From Hordeum vulgare subsp. vulgare (lineage: Eukaryota > Streptophyta > Magnoliopsida > Poales > Poaceae): a DNA stretch of 64,000 nt. The notes below the pieces were generated by a model that worked only from the letters and a program-made list of their open reading frames with translations, made no database searches and had not been told where the DNA came from. Each line of letters opens with the position of its first letter. Position 1 is the first letter of the stretch. The DNA lies in assembly GCF_904849725.1 (NCBI RefSeq), contig NC_058520.1:325945186-326009185 (forward strand), given 5' to 3'. This document shows positions 22,496 to 35,365 of this stretch, piece after piece. A program made the position numbers and the translations under genes.

Positions 22496-25400
22496 GCAAT
22501 AGCGGGGGGTGGATGTTCTTGTGTGCACTTGTTTGCTTTGTCTCTAAGTAGGTTTACTTTCGGTTTTAAATAGTTCTCTATCTTTATATGGATAGGGATT
22601 GCGAATTAAAAAAAATTAGTTGTACTTGTTATCTAAAAACGTTTTCAAAAAGGAAAGTGATTGGAAATATGAGTAATGGTTAAGTGGGGGTCGACCTTGT
22701 ACATTTGTGTTCATGCCTATGAAACCAAAACAATTCTTTCCATGGAAGCTTTTCAGTTAAAAACTTGTATATACTGTGTATATATTCTACATATTCCTTT
22801 GTATCATGAAAATAAAATGTATAGATAACTTCTAGTTTGTTTATGATGCAAGTTTACCACTTTGCTGCCTAGAAACAGATTTCCGTGCTCCACCGTAGAA
22901 AATTTTAAAAATCACTAGAACATGATCTTGATCTAAATTTTTTTAGTGCAAATTACTGTTTATTACGTTACTTTCATTAGTTTTGACTTTTTTGATTTGA
23001 GGTGCGTATATAGGTCTAATAATTCGATCTTTACTGACTGTTCTGTTTAAATAGATTTCCTGTGCTTCATTGTAAAAAATCGTGATAAATCTCAGAATAG
23101 TATTTTCATATGAATGTTTTTGTGCATAAACCTGAGATTATGATCTGTCTTTCATTAGTTTTGAGTTTTTCGATTTGAGTTACCTAACTATCTTGTTGAG
23201 TGTCATCTTTACAAACGGTTCCATTTTGACGGATTTCTTAGTTTATTCAATATTGTACTTGGTGTTATTAGTTTCATCAGTTTTTCGACGGACAATGGAA
23301 ATCATGAACACCTTAGTATATACATTGGCTAATGTTGAGTAAATATTATGAAACTTGTCAATGCTTGAACATGAGTGGATTTTATTTAATGAGTACTAAC
23401 CCTACTAATTAGTTTTTGTCATGTTTTATGTGAATGTAGTATTTAAGATTCAATGGAGATGGTGATACGAGATGAATGAGAAGAGAAAAGCTCAATCTTG
23501 GGGACTCCCAAGTGCACCTCAATGAATTATTCAAGAATATTCAATCATAAAATCTTGGGGATGCCCAAGGCATCCCTCCTTTTTCCATGCCTAGCTAAAA
23601 GGCGTTAAAGAAAAGCGCTTGTGGGAGGCAACCCACTTTGTTTTTCTTATGTTTTCATGGTGTTTTCTTTCAGTTTATTTTGTTTTCTTCGATTCTTGGA
23701 AGTTGTTACCTCTGTATCAACCGCTCCTTATCCTTTTTATTTCATTTTGTGCCCAGTTTTAGCCTCTGATTGCAAGAAAGTTCAAAAGTTGTGACATGCT
23801 ATCCGGAAACAGATTATGTGTGCTTGACAGAAAAATTCGCCAAAAATCACCAGATCATCTTTCTGATCTAAATTTGTTTGATAGTATGCTCTATATAATT
23901 GAATTTTTGGAGTATGTTCTGAGTTTTTTTATTTGAGTTAAAGAAGTGCCCCGAAAAAATTATTTACTACCTGCTGGTCTGTTTTTCCCAGATTCTGCCT
24001 TGTTTTGCGTTTTTATTGTTTTGCAAATCTTAAGCTTGCTTTTTCTTTGCAAAAACCTTTTGGCAATATTGAGAAACAGTAGCTCTTCCTAAAAATATTT
24101 ATTTACAGTAGAGAATAAATTATTTTATTATGGGCACTAACCACTTTAATCAGCTTATGATGAGTTTCATATGAAGGGAGTTTTCAAGTATGCGATGGAA
24201 GATGATGAAAGAAGATCCAGGAGTGTCAAGCTCTCAAGCTTGGGGATGCCCCATGCACCCCCAAGAAATATTCAAGGCGAGTCAAGCGACTAAGCTTGGG
24301 GATGCCCCCGTGCATCCCCTTCTCCATCAACAATCATCAGTTCGTCCTTCTCCATACTATATTTTTATCACTTGATATGTTATGTGCTATGCTTGGAGCG
24401 TCCGCCTCTTCACTTCTAAGTTTGTTTAGTTTTCTTTGATGTAATAAATGGTTGGATCCCATCATATTAGTTTGGAGAGATACACGCTCCGTTTTAATTG
24501 CTTAGAACACTCTAGTTTTCACTCGTATTGTTCTGTGAGTGTTCACTTTTTGCCAGTACTGCGTTTAGCTCTTGTTTTCCACTCATATTTTGTTTAGAGC
24601 TTGTTAGTTTGCTTCAGTTATATATGATTATCTATCTGGTCTTTAATTAGTATTATCTATGAGAGCTGTTTCAAGAAATTTGATTGGTGTTGGAGAAGAG
24701 TAAAATATGCCATGCTTATGGTGGTGCAATAGGAAGCTCGTTTAGAGTGTGGCTTATACTTTAACATGTCATGTTAGATATTATCTTAATTATATGCTTA
24801 GTAGTTATTGATGTAGCATGAATTGTCTCAAATAGTTGAGAGTGCTTAATGTGACATTGAAATAATCATGTGTTAATTTTATCATATCGAAGCATAATAT
24901 TGTGGTATTCTCCTTTACTACTTCATTTGGGTTGACTTGGCGCATGCTCACACCATGTTATGACTACAAACCAGTCACTTATAGCCTCTATGATAATTTA
25001 GTTTTTGACTTGTAATACCATTGATGCCTTGATTAATAATGTTTTTGTTTCTATGCATGATTATGGCCATTATTGCTCTCTTAATTTGTCGCTCTCAGTC
25101 TTTTGCTAGCCTCCACCTGTACTGAGTATGAGCTCTACTCGTCCATACAACTCCCCAAAACCAAAGTTTGTGAAATGTGGTATTTAACCGCCACTCCAAA
25201 TAAATTTCTCATGTGCTACCTTTAAAACTTTCAAAATTATTCCTGTTTTGTGCCTCTATTTTAGCTCACGAGGAAGTAGTAGATAATTCATGATCTTCTC
25301 ATACTGGACAAGCTTTATCTTGGGTTTGCATGTCTAATCTGCGAACCCCTAATACAAGGAGGGACTCGCATGAGTGCGCCTAGCTCATAAAAGATAATAG

Positions 25401-26156
25401 CAACAAACAAAACCTCCTTCACCCTTTGTTCATGAGAAATCAGAATAGTGATAAACAAAGGAGACTAAGTGGATGTGACCGTCCCCACTTTGGGAGCCGT
25501 TTCTCAAAACTTGTCCAGCATGAGAAGTATTGGGCTATCTGATAGCATTCGTTGACGAATTATGCACCTCCCAAAAGCTTGTTTTACAATCTTATTGATT
25601 TCAAAAATCTCTAAAACCTCTAGCACAAGAGTAATCCCTGCTTCCCTCTGCGAAGGGCCTTTGTTTTACTTTTATGTTGAGTCTTCATCTTCTAACTTTA
25701 TGCACTAATTAAGAGAGCATAGTTATCATCCTGAGTATAATGTGCATAGTCCCAAAATTTATTACTGATTGATTCATGATGTGTTATTACTTGCTCTCAA
25801 ATTATTTGTTATAGTCATTCACTTGAACTTTGAAGGTGTCCTGGCATTTCTGTTTTTCCCCACTCTTAAGGACAAGCGAAATACCACTTTGCTATGTGTT
25901 CTTTATGCTCGAAACAAACATATAACTTTCAAGTGCATTATTATTCATGATCTTTTGTTTGTGTTATCTTTCATGTTGCAACATGGTTGCTAGGTTTCAT
26001 TGTTAGAATTATATCTATCATGCCTATGTTTAGAGTGTTATGATCTCAGCTGACAGATGCTCTTACAAATATAATCATCAAGATTATGTTGGTAGCATGT
26101 CACCTCAAAAAATTATTTAGTTTTTATCGTTTCACCTACTCGAGGACGAGTAGTAA
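22496..26156 (+). other. G1 internal domain, non-coding, with repeated GGGGATGCC hairpins
   Basis: Only short meaningless ORFs are present. Two stretches near 22860-23320 and 23760-24110 repeat a theme (AGATTTCC, AAAAATC, GATCTAAATTT, TTTTGAGTTTTT), suggesting an old internal duplication. The box CTTGGGGATGCCC occurs at about 23554, 24239 and 24294, each followed by its inverted arm. At 23558-23576 the arms GGGATGCC and GGCATCCC are separated by CAA. At 24298-24319 the arms GGGGATGC and GCATCCCC are separated by CCCCGT. Related sequence occurs in G3 (59550-60100). Confidence 0.6.
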
Positions 26157-26172
26157 CTAAGCTTGGGGATGT
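26157..26172 (+). other. G1 polypurine tract
   Basis: TAAGCTTGGGGATGT directly precedes the 3' LTR, following CTCGAGGACGAGTAGTAAC. The same core (AAGCTTGGGGATG) is repeated inside the element in the hairpin boxes. Confidence 0.65.
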
Positions 26173-27864
26173 TGATACGTCCAAAACGTATCTATAATTT
26201 TTGATGGTTTCATGCTACTTTTATGCTTTTGATAATTATTTTTATATTAAATTTATGATTAATTTGGACTAACTTATTAATAGTTTCAAAAGTGCACAAT
26301 GTTTTTGTTTTACACTTTTATGTGTACGAACTATCAAAAATAGAAGAGGAAACCTTGTTGGAGTCGAATTGGGACTTTCCAGAAATCCGTCTGAAAACCC
26401 TTTTTAAAGATTGCCACGTTACGTGTCGAATACAACCTCAAAAGGAAATCTGACAGAAGACAAAAGTGTGGGGAATGTTATGCTGATAATTCTAGAGATA
26501 CAATTCGGTCCATTTGGAGTTTGGACGCTCCAGGAAAGCCCGCTATACTAGAGGACAGATATGTGATTACGGGATTACGGGAATCAGTGACGTGATTGAG
26601 TCCAACTCTTACCATATTTGATGGATTCAGCCAAGCCACGACTTTGGGACCTCATTAGGGCTGAAAGGGGTCCCTAGGAAGGTTCTAGAGATGCCCAAGA
26701 ACCCTTGGATCAAAGGGGAATCCATCGGAGGGCCAAGGATGATCGTCCCAACTCATATAAGGATAGGAAAACCCGGATTTTTGGACGGCCACCAAAAGCC
26801 ACGAATTTTGCCTCCCCCATGGCCTCATCTCCATGGGGGAGGGATAATCTATAGCACCAAGAAGCCATGGAGGAAGGGGGCTAAGGGGCGGTGCTCCCCC
26901 ATGATGGTCGGCCGGCGCACGAGGAGCCCCCTGCACCGCTGACGGCTGCCGGCGTCGCCCTGCACCTCACGTGCTGCCCCTTCTCCACCCTCTCCGTCAT
27001 GATGCCACCTTCACCAACACCTCCATAATCATCTCCTCCATAGCTACAGCGGTCCACTCTCCCACAAACCTCTGTAATCCTCTATGTAAACATGGTGTTT
27101 GATGTTATAAATTATTTGCAGATGATCTATTGCATCTATGTCATGTTTGTGTAGTTCCCTTTTGTCATATGATTGATTGTTGAATCTCCATGGATGGTTT
27201 GAGCTATATATTGAATTTGTTACAGTCCTATGGTGCCCATCATATGTTTATGCGCGCATGGATCACATCATAGGGTTTGTAGTATGTGGAGAAAGCTAGA
27301 GGTTGGGCTGCTTGAGTGACAGAAACATGAGCCCCAATCTAGTGATCTAAGCATATGGGATAAAGAGGACCTTTTGATCTTAATGGTATGGTTGGGTATT
27401 TTTACCTTAATGTATCTTCTAGTATTTACGAATGTTTGCTAGAGTTCCAATCATAAGTACTTGCAATCATTGGATAGTGAGAGCTTGTTAGATTTGCCTC
27501 TCCCACACAAAAGAGAAATATCAACCTTGTATTTGACTATTTGATCATGGACAATTCCACCACAATTACCACCACTTTTACACACTCATGGTACTATTAG
27601 TTTATCGTTACTCAGTATATTTTATCGCTGCAGCACTAACAATTACTTTCTTGTATTTATTATCTTGCAAAGCTTTCTCTCATACCCGTATTGTTACTCT
27701 AGTTTTATTTCCTAGATATTGCAAAACGTTTAGTGTGCGTAGAGTTGTGTCAGTGGTTGATTGAACTTGAGAGAATATTTATCCCACCTTTAGCTCCTCG
27801 TTGGGTTCGACACTCTTACTTGTCGAAAAGGCTACACACGATCCCCTATACTTGTGGGATATTA
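26173..27864 (+). repeat. G1 3' LTR
   Basis: 1,692 bp, TGATACG to GATATTA; the terminal CA has become TA. Its edge hairpin is the same as in the 5' LTR. It ends directly against LINE ORF1 sequence. Confidence 0.88.
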
Positions 27865-28764
27865 GGAAGCGGCAGCTCCATCATGGTCTTCAGCCCGGTC
27901 CAGGGCGCCAGTGCTGCCATGTGCAAGCAAGGACTCCTCCACCTTGTTCTCAAGGCCATGATCAATCTTGACCAGAGCACACATGGCTGCAACAATATCA
28001 GGGGACATCTCGTATTTAAACATGTCTGCGAATGTTGTTAGTGCGTGAGCCGTGACATCCTTACCATCCTTCACAATTCCCAGGTTTTGGCACACCAGCA
28101 GCTGTGCCGCTTTGGCCACTCAGACAGGCCTGCCTCTTCCCTCAGCACATTGCCTTTCACTGATACGCCGGAGCGATACACCCCCACCCTTTTTTGAGAT
28201 TGCCATCCCATCAAGGGTCTTGCATCTCTCAATGGGCCGCAAGGGAGGGGATGACATGAGAGGGGAGGAGATGACTGGCACTGACTGTAGTTGGAACAAA
28301 GGTTCCAGGCCTTCAGGGATGGCTTCCTGCACTCTGAAACCTGTAGGAGTAGTGCCCACATCTGCCAGTAGAGGCTCATGCTGCACTGGAGGCTCGGACG
28401 ATGCTTTGAACCTAGGCGGACGTACCGGGGATATCTGGGGCACATGCCTGACCAAGCCATCACGTGAGAAAATGTCGAAGGCCCTGCAGGCCACCGTAGA
28501 CTTTGGAGAATGGTGTCAGAGTTGCGCATGGAGCGTGGGTGCTTGGCAACACTGAAGTTGGGGACGATGGAGGAGTAAGGTTGTCCCTCGATCTTTGCTT
28601 GTTGGCGTGTGAGGAGCTATTGCGCATAGGGCCTTGGCCCATGGCCTAGACCGGGGCAATCGATGCGACCATAGGTGCAGGCGCCACCAGCGCCAAGGGC
28701 GGAAATTCGGCCATGACTACGCCGACGTCGTGTAGGCGGCCTCCTAAGCGGTCACGGTTGTGAC
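27865..28764 (-). pseudogene. LINE ORF1, C-terminal part
   Basis: Read from 28764 downward, the frame continues from 37006 across G2: NRDRLGGRLHDVGVVMAEFPP, then a TAG near 28646, then a Pro/Ser-rich stretch. It then reads AAQLLVCQNLGIVKDGK with VTAHALTTFADMFK, typical of the C-terminus of wheat LINE ORF1 (from memory). The segment ends DHDGAAAS at G1. Resuming at 20788, the same frame ends within a dozen codons at TGA (20762-20764). Frameshifts near 28130 and 28480 and the stop near 28646 make it non-functional. ORF1 of plant LINEs is an RNA-binding chaperone that coats the transcript. Confidence 0.75.
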
Positions 28765-30383
28765 TACTACTGCAACAAAAGACCTTCCAATGGCGCCAGA
28801 AACGTGCTGACGCGACACTGTTCTTGATACTCCTCAGCAACGGCACCAGGAATCCTTCTGCGACGGCTACGCCTTAAGGGACTTCCTAGGAAAATATGCA
28901 AAGGATTTCCCCCGTGGCCTTGGAGCCTTGCGTTGGTGTTCCCTCGAAGCGGAAAGGGTGATGTAGCGCAGCGGTGGTAAGTATTTCCCTCAGTTTGAGA
29001 ACCAAGGTATCGATCCAGTGAAGGAGTATCTCAAGTGCCTGCACAAACACAAAACGCTTGCTCCCAACACTATGAAGGGGTTGTCAATCCCTTATAGATT
29101 GTTCGCCAAGTGAGAACTGAAAGCAACAAAGTAACAAGGCAAAATAAAAGCGAAAGTGGAAACGATAAGTGTGAATAGACCCGGGGGCCATAGTGTTTGC
29201 TAGTGGCTTCTCTCATGAAAGCAAGTAGACGGTGGGTGAACAAATTACTGTCGAGCAATTGATAGAACCGCGCAAAGTCGTGACATCATCTATGGCAATG
29301 ATTATATCTATAGGCATCACGTCCAAAACAAGTAGACCGGTACTTTCTGCATCTACTACTATTACTCCACACGTCGACCGCTATCCAGCATGCATCTAGT
29401 GTATTAAGTCCAAAAGAACAGAGTAACGCCTTAAGCAAGATGACATGATGTAGATGGACAATCTCATATCTATGACAATGCCCACCTTGTTACCCTTGAT
29501 GGCAACTACACGATGTGTGCCTTGCTGCCCCTACTGTCACTGGGAAAGGTCACCACACGGTAAGAACCCAAAACCAAGCACTTCTCCCATTGCAAGAATC
29601 ATAGATCTAGTTGGCCAAACAAAACCCAAGACTCGGAGAGACTTACAAGGATATAAAATCATGCATATAAGAAATCAGCCAAGACTCAAATATATATCAT
29701 AGATAATCTGAATCACAAATCCACAATTCATCGGATCTTGACAAACACACCGCCAAAGAGGATTACATCGGATAGATCTCCATGAAGATCATGGAGAACT
29801 TTGTATTGAAGATCCAAGAGAGAGAAGAAGCCATCTAGCTACCAACTACGGACCCGTAGGTCTGAAGTGAACTACTCACGAGTCATTGGAGGGGCGGTGA
29901 TGTTGATGTAGAAGCCCTCCAACTCCAAAGTCCCCTCCGGCAGGGCACCAGGAAGGGTCTCCAGATGAGATCTCACGGAAACGGAAGCTTGCGACGGCGG
30001 AAAAGTATTTTCGTGGATCCCTTGATTTTTTTTCCTGTATTTTAGGAAATATATAGGCGAAGGAGCTAGGTCAGGGGACCGCCGCCCCCTGATGGCAGAT
30101 AGGGGGCTTGTGGGCCCCATGTAGCTCTCCTGGCTTGGCCCTCAAGCCCCCTGATCTTCTTCCGTTCGGGAAAAATTTATTTCGGGGATTTTATTCCATT
30201 TGGACTCCGTTCCAAAATCAGATCTGAAAAGAGCCAAAAACACAGAAAAAACAGGAACTGGCACTTGGCACTGAATTAATAAGTTAGTCCCAAAAAAGAT
30301 ATAAAAGGTACATAAAACATCCAAAGATGACAAGATAATAGCATGAAACCATCAAAAATTATAGATACGTTTGAGACGTATCA
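28765..30383 (-). repeat. G2 3' LTR
   Basis: 1,619 bp. On the minus strand it starts TGATACGTC (30383) and should end in CA; here the last bases are TA (28765-28766), a single change from the 5' copy. The edge hairpin is at 30364-30382: GATACGT, TTGAG, ACGTATC on the plus strand. Confidence 0.9.
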
Positions 30384-30398
30384 AGCATCCCCAATCTT
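30384..30398 (-). other. G2 polypurine tract
   Basis: On the minus strand TTAAGATTGGGGATGCT lies directly before the 3' LTR, following ACTCGAGGACGAGCAGGAG. It is the G2 version of the G1 tract. Confidence 0.6.
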
Positions 30399-33142
30399 AA
30401 CTCCTGCTCGTCCTCGAGTAGGGAAGTGATAAAGAATGAATTTTTGATGCTTTCATGCTACCTAGCATAGATGTCCTTTGTAACTCCTCTTATGTGACGT
30501 GAATGTTCAGATCCATTAGATTCAAAACAATAGTTTGCTATTGACGTGGAAACAATAATAATTCAAGCAACCCAACAAGGTAATCATGAACTTTCAAAAT
30601 AACAAGGCCAAAAGAAAGTTATCCCTACTAAAGCATATAGTCTGGCTATGCTCTATCATCATTGCACAACGAATTTAAATCATGCACAACCCTGGTATTG
30701 GCCAAGTAATTGTTTCACACCTTTACTTTCTCAAACCTTTTCAACTCTCACACAATACGTGACCGTGAGCCATGGTTTTAGCACTATAAGTGGTGTGGAG
30801 TGTGGTGGAGGTTGCAAGACAAACAAGGAGAAGATGATCACATTAACTAGGCATATCAATGAGCTGTGGAGATGCTCATCAATAGATATCAATGTGAATG
30901 AGTAGGGATTTCCATACAAATGATGCACTAGAGCTAAGAGTATGTGAACGCTCTTAAAGAAAACTAGTGGGTGTGCATCCAACATGCTTGCTCACGAAGA
31001 CCTAAGGCAATTTTGAGGAAGCCTATCATTGGAATATACAAGCCAAGTTATGTAATGAAAATTTCCCACTAGCTATATGGTGGTGACAAAACGAGAGACT
31101 CTCAATCATGAAGATCATGGTGCTTAATAAGCACAAGTGTGGAAGGATAGTAGCATTGTCCCTTCTCTCTTTTTCTCTCATCATTTTTTTGGTGGGCTCT
31201 TTTGGCCTCTTTTTTTATATATTTTTTATTTTGGTGGGCATCTTTGGCCTCTTTTATTTCCTCACATGGGACAATGCGCCATCAATGATGATCATCACAC
31301 TTTTAACTCAAAACTTAGAGCAACAGTGACTCTATATGGAATGCCTTCGGTAGTGTACCGTGACAATGATCTAGCATGGCATAGACATTAATGGAAACAC
31401 CACGCTAGCTATCTTACGGTCATGCAAGGGCAATGTAGAAGTGGTGGCACATGTCATGGTGGTAGTTGCATGGCAATATATCTCGTAATGACTTTGAAAA
31501 AGCCATAGTAGGTAGGTATGGTGGCTTTTTTGAGGGAGGCTAATGGTGGGTTTTGTGCACCGGCGAAAGTTGCACGGCACTAAGAAGATAGTGACGGTGG
31601 AAGGTGAAAGTACATCTAAACCATGGACTCAACATTAGTCATGAAGAACTCATATACTTGTTGCAAAAGTTTTATTAGTAATCGAAACAAAGCATTCAAC
31701 GCATATTCCTAGGGGAAGGGTTGGTAGGTATAAACCATCGCGCGATCCCGACCGCCACACAAAGGATTACAACCAAAAGACTAATCATGCTCAGACTTCA
31801 TCACATAGAGGTTCACCATACGTGCATGCTACGGGAATCACTAACTTCAACACAAGTATTTCTAGATCCACAACACCTTACTAGCATGACTTCAATATTA
31901 CCAAAACCATAACTCAAAACTAATTGAGACGAATCAAACTTCTCTAACTATTCAATGCACATGAAGGTGGAAGTTTTCGTATCCCTTTGGATAACTACCC
32001 CTTTTGAGACTACTTTCAAAGAATAGATCAACTACCAAGCCATGCACCGCTGTGCTCTAAAAGATATAAGTGAAGCACATAGAGAAAAAGTATGTAGCTC
32101 AAAAGATATAAGTGAAGCACATGTGAGCTGAATTGTCTACCAAAGGATATAAGTGAAGCTCGACAAAATAACGGTGAGTCCATGTCTCTCTCTCTAGGTG
32201 TGCAGCAAGGATGATTGCGACACAACAAAAATAAAAGACTCCTACGATACAAGACGCTCCAAGCAAAACACATAACATGTGGTGAATAAAAATATAGCCC
32301 CAAGTAACGTTACCGATGGATTTGAAGACGAGAGAGGGGATGCCTTCCCGGGGCATCTCCAAGATTAGGCTTTTACGGCATCCTTGAATCTCTTGGGGTG
32401 CCTTGGTCATCCCCAAGCTTGAGCTCTTGCCACTCTTTATCTTTTTGTCCATAAGAACTTCACCCAAAACTTGAAAACTTCACAACACGAAACTTAAACA
32501 TAAACTCGTGATAACATTAGTATGAGAAAGCAAACACCACTTCCTTAGGTACTATAGAAAACTTAAATTCTACTTATGCTGATGTTGGGTTACTGTATTT
32601 TCAATCTTCCATGGCTAATACCCCCCGGTACTATCCATAGTTTCATCAAAATAAGCAACCAACACAACAAAATCAGAATCTGTTAACAGCAGACCAGTTT
32701 GTAGCAATCTGTATATTTCGTATACTTGTGGTACTTCAAAAATTCTGAAAAATTATGAAAGTCTGAACAATTTGCATAGCAATCAGCAGCAAAAATAATT
32801 AACTCAAAAGCTCTTACAGAAAAAAAAGAAAATTCTTTTCGTGAGCAGAAAGTTTCTGTCTTTTCCAGCATGACCAAACGATCATCCCCAAGACTAATCA
32901 TAACGGTTTTGCTTGGCACAAACGCAAGAAGAAACACTAAAAACACAATCATGACAGAATTATGAAAGTGTGGAAAACACAAAACAGAAAAAAGGATAGA
33001 TTCGTTGGGTTGCCTCCCAACAAGCGCTTTTGTTTAACGCCCTTAGCTAGGCAAAAGGTGATGGAATCACGTATAGTCATCTTTGGTGCTCAAACCATAA
33101 GTAGCCCTCATCATAGATTCATAAGGCAATCTTATTTTCTTT
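30399..33142 (-). other. G2 internal domain, non-coding part
   Basis: 2.7 kb with no domain-bearing frame. It includes a T-rich region with TTTGGCCTCTTT repeats (31190-31255) also found, reversed, near 61320 in G3. A hairpin with arms GATGCC/GGCATC lies at 32339-32357, and GGTTGCCTCCCAACAAGCGC-type sequence at about 33006-33027 marks the transition from coding to non-coding sequence. Small ORFs such as 31108-31329 are T-rich and not credible. Confidence 0.6.
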
Positions 33143-35140
33143 CTAGGAAAGTGCTCCATGCCCTTCTTTAAAAAATTGAAATCTAATATTCCCTTCCTTC
33201 ATATCGATGATCACACCAATAGTCCTTAGGAAAGGTCTACCAAGAATAATGGGACATGAAGGATTGCAATCTATGTCAAGTACAATGAAATCCACGGGTA
33301 CATAGTTCTTATTTGCAACAATAAGAACATCATCTATCCTTCCCATGGGTTTCTTGACAGTAGAATCCGCAAGATGCAAATTAATAGAACACTCTTCAAT
33401 CTCATGAAAACCAAGAATATCACATAAAGACTTTGGAATCGCGGAAACACTAGCACCCAAATCACACAAAGCATTGCACTCATAGTTTTTGATCTTGATT
33501 TTGATAGTAGGTTCCCACTCATCATGAAGTTTTCTAGGTATAGAGACTTCTAATTCGAGCTTCTCTTCAAGAGATTTCATCATAGCATCTATGATATGCG
33601 CGGTAAAAGCTTTGCTTTGGCTATAAGCATGTGGAGAGTTTGCAATGGATTGCATCGAAGAAATGCATTCAAACAAGGAGAAATTATCATAATTGAATTC
33701 CTTGAAATCCAAAGTGGGAGTTTCATTACTACCCAAAATTTTGATTTCTTCTATTCCACTCTCCACACCTTTATCATCAAGATGGGTGGACTCCGAATCA
33801 TTGGGGCGTTTTTCAACCAAAGTGGATTCACATCCAGCCCCTCCATCAATAGGTTTGACACGCGAAACCAAAGATTCAAGAGGAGACACACCAAGCACTT
33901 TAAGATCTTCGTGATTTGCATCACTAGAACGCACCCTTTTAAACCATTCATGCCTAGCGCGAATTTGGGCGGTTCTTTCTTTGCTCTCATTCATGGAGAT
34001 ACACACAACTTTCAAAGTTTCATCCAAGTTGACCTTGGGAGGAGCACATCTAACTTCCAAAGCATCAATATCACAAGACATCCTATGAACGCTCTTAGCC
34101 AAATCGTCTATTTTGAGTAGTTTTTCCTCTATGGACGGATTGAAAATCTTTTGAGAGTTGATGAACTCTTTGATATTACTCACTAAATCAGAGGGTAATT
34201 TGTTGTGACTTCCATAAGTGTTGTTGTAGGAATTGCCATAGTTGTTAGAGGAGTTACTAGGAAAAGGCCTAGGAACACAGTTTCCTCTAAAAGCATTGTT
34301 GTTGCCAAAATTATTCCTACCAACAAAATTCACATCCAAACTAGCGTTGCTACTCTCAATCAAAGAAGATAGTGGCATGTCATTAGGATCTACAGTAGCA
34401 TTTCTACTAGCAACCAAATTCATCAGCTCGTCCATCTTAGCACTAAGAGAGTTAATTTCTTCTATAGCGTGTACCTTTTTGCTAGCACGCGACCTTTCAG
34501 TGTTCCACTGAGAGTAGTTGGTCATGATATTGTCTAGGAGTTTTGTAGCGTCTCCTAACGTGATTTCCATGAACGTTCCACCTAAGGCGAAGTCCAAGAT
34601 ATTGCGAGAAGCGAAATTCAAGCCAACGTAAAAGATTTGTATAATCATCCACAAACTCAAGCCATGAACGGGACAATTTCTAATCATAAGCTTGATCCTC
34701 TCCCAAGATTGTGCAACGTGTTCATGATCAAGTTGCTTGAAATTCATGATATCGTTATGTAAGGAGATGATCTTAGCCGGCGGGAAATACTTGGATATGT
34801 AAGCATCTTTGCACTTATCCCAAGAATCGATACTATTTTTAGGCAAAGAAGAAAATCAAGTTTTTTCGCGATCTCGCAACGAGAATGGAAAAAGTTTCAA
34901 CTTAATCACGTCATTATCCACATCTCTTTTCTTTTGCATATCACAAAGCTCAATGAAGGTATTGAGATGGGATGCGGCATCTTCACTAGGAAGGCGACAT
35001 AATTTCTCTTTCATAACAAGATTCAGCAAAGCTACGTTGATTTCATACGATTCCGCACTAGTGGCGGGAGCAATTGGAGTACTAATAAAATCATTATTAT
35101 TGGTACTCAAGAAGTCGCAAAGTTTGGTGTTTTTAGCCAT
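33143..35140 (-). pseudogene. G2 gag-protease polyprotein, one nonsense codon
   Basis: Start ATG at 35140-35138 (MAKNTKLCDFLSTNN). Retrotransposon gag domain: VALLNLVMKEKLCRLPSEDAA, then DVIKLKLFPFSLRD, then WDKCKDAYISKYFPP and LDHEHVAQSWERIK. An Asn-rich linker follows (GRNNFGNNNAFRGN), then a long spacer. Near the end is an aspartic protease with CDLGASVSAIPKSL as the active-site block and CPIILGRPFL as the C-terminal block. The frame spans 666 codons with one stop, at 34856-34858 (TGA between REKT and FSSLPKN). After GHGALS it ends without RT. Family members would build particles and cleave gag. Retention of a nearly open frame suggests fairly recent activity of the family. Confidence 0.87.
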
Positions 35141-35337
35141 GATGACTTCAACAAACAAACAAGCACACAAGCAAGCAAGAAAACCGGCGAACGAAAACGA
35201 CAAAAAGGCAAAAGGCAAAAGAAAAAGGTAAATGAAAACGGCAAATGTGAAGTGGGGGAGAGGAAAACGAGAGGCAACTGGCAAAAAAGTAAATGCAAGA
35301 GATGAGTTTGTGAGACCTACTTGGATAGATCTCTCCT

Positions 35338-35355
35338 TCCCCGGCAACGGCGCCA
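35338..35355 (-). other. G2 primer binding site (tRNA-Asp)
   Basis: On the minus strand TGGCGCCGTTGCCGGGGA, the exact form complementary to the tRNA-Asp 3' end, ten bases after the 5' LTR. Confidence 0.85.
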
Positions 35356-35365
35356 TAAATACTTC

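Larger units (their letters stand above)
20794..27864 (+). mobile_element. G1: non-autonomous Gypsy-type LTR retrotransposon
   Basis: Two LTRs of about 1.68 kb (20794-22467 and 26173-27864) flank 3.7 kb with no protein-coding capacity. The LTR starts TGATACGTCC and ends GGGATATCA (GGGATATTA in the 3' copy). A primer site related to the tRNA-Asp type follows the 5' LTR. The TGATACGTC edge, tRNA-Asp primer site and GCTTGGGGATG purine tract are, from memory, typical of Athila-like Triticeae Gypsy families such as Sabrina or WHAM; I cannot choose the family. Flanks GACAG and GGAAG agree at only 3 of 5 positions. Yet taking them as a diverged duplication restores the LINE ORF1 frame exactly. Mobility would have needed gag and pol from another element. 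Confidence 0.85.

Noticed and set aside
20789..27869. Exact target duplication for G1
   Set aside because: Flanks GACAG and GGAAG match at only 3 of 5 bases; reported as diverged, not exact.
28052..28555. 167-codon plus-strand ORF
   Set aside because: Antisense shadow of LINE ORF1; the minus-strand reading carries the recognisable domain.
31108..31391. Small hydrophobic ORFs resembling membrane peptides
   Set aside because: They come from a T-rich stretch in the G2 non-coding domain; Phe/Leu richness reflects base composition.
33596..34120. 174-codon plus-strand ORF
   Set aside because: Antisense shadow of the G2 gag-protease frame.
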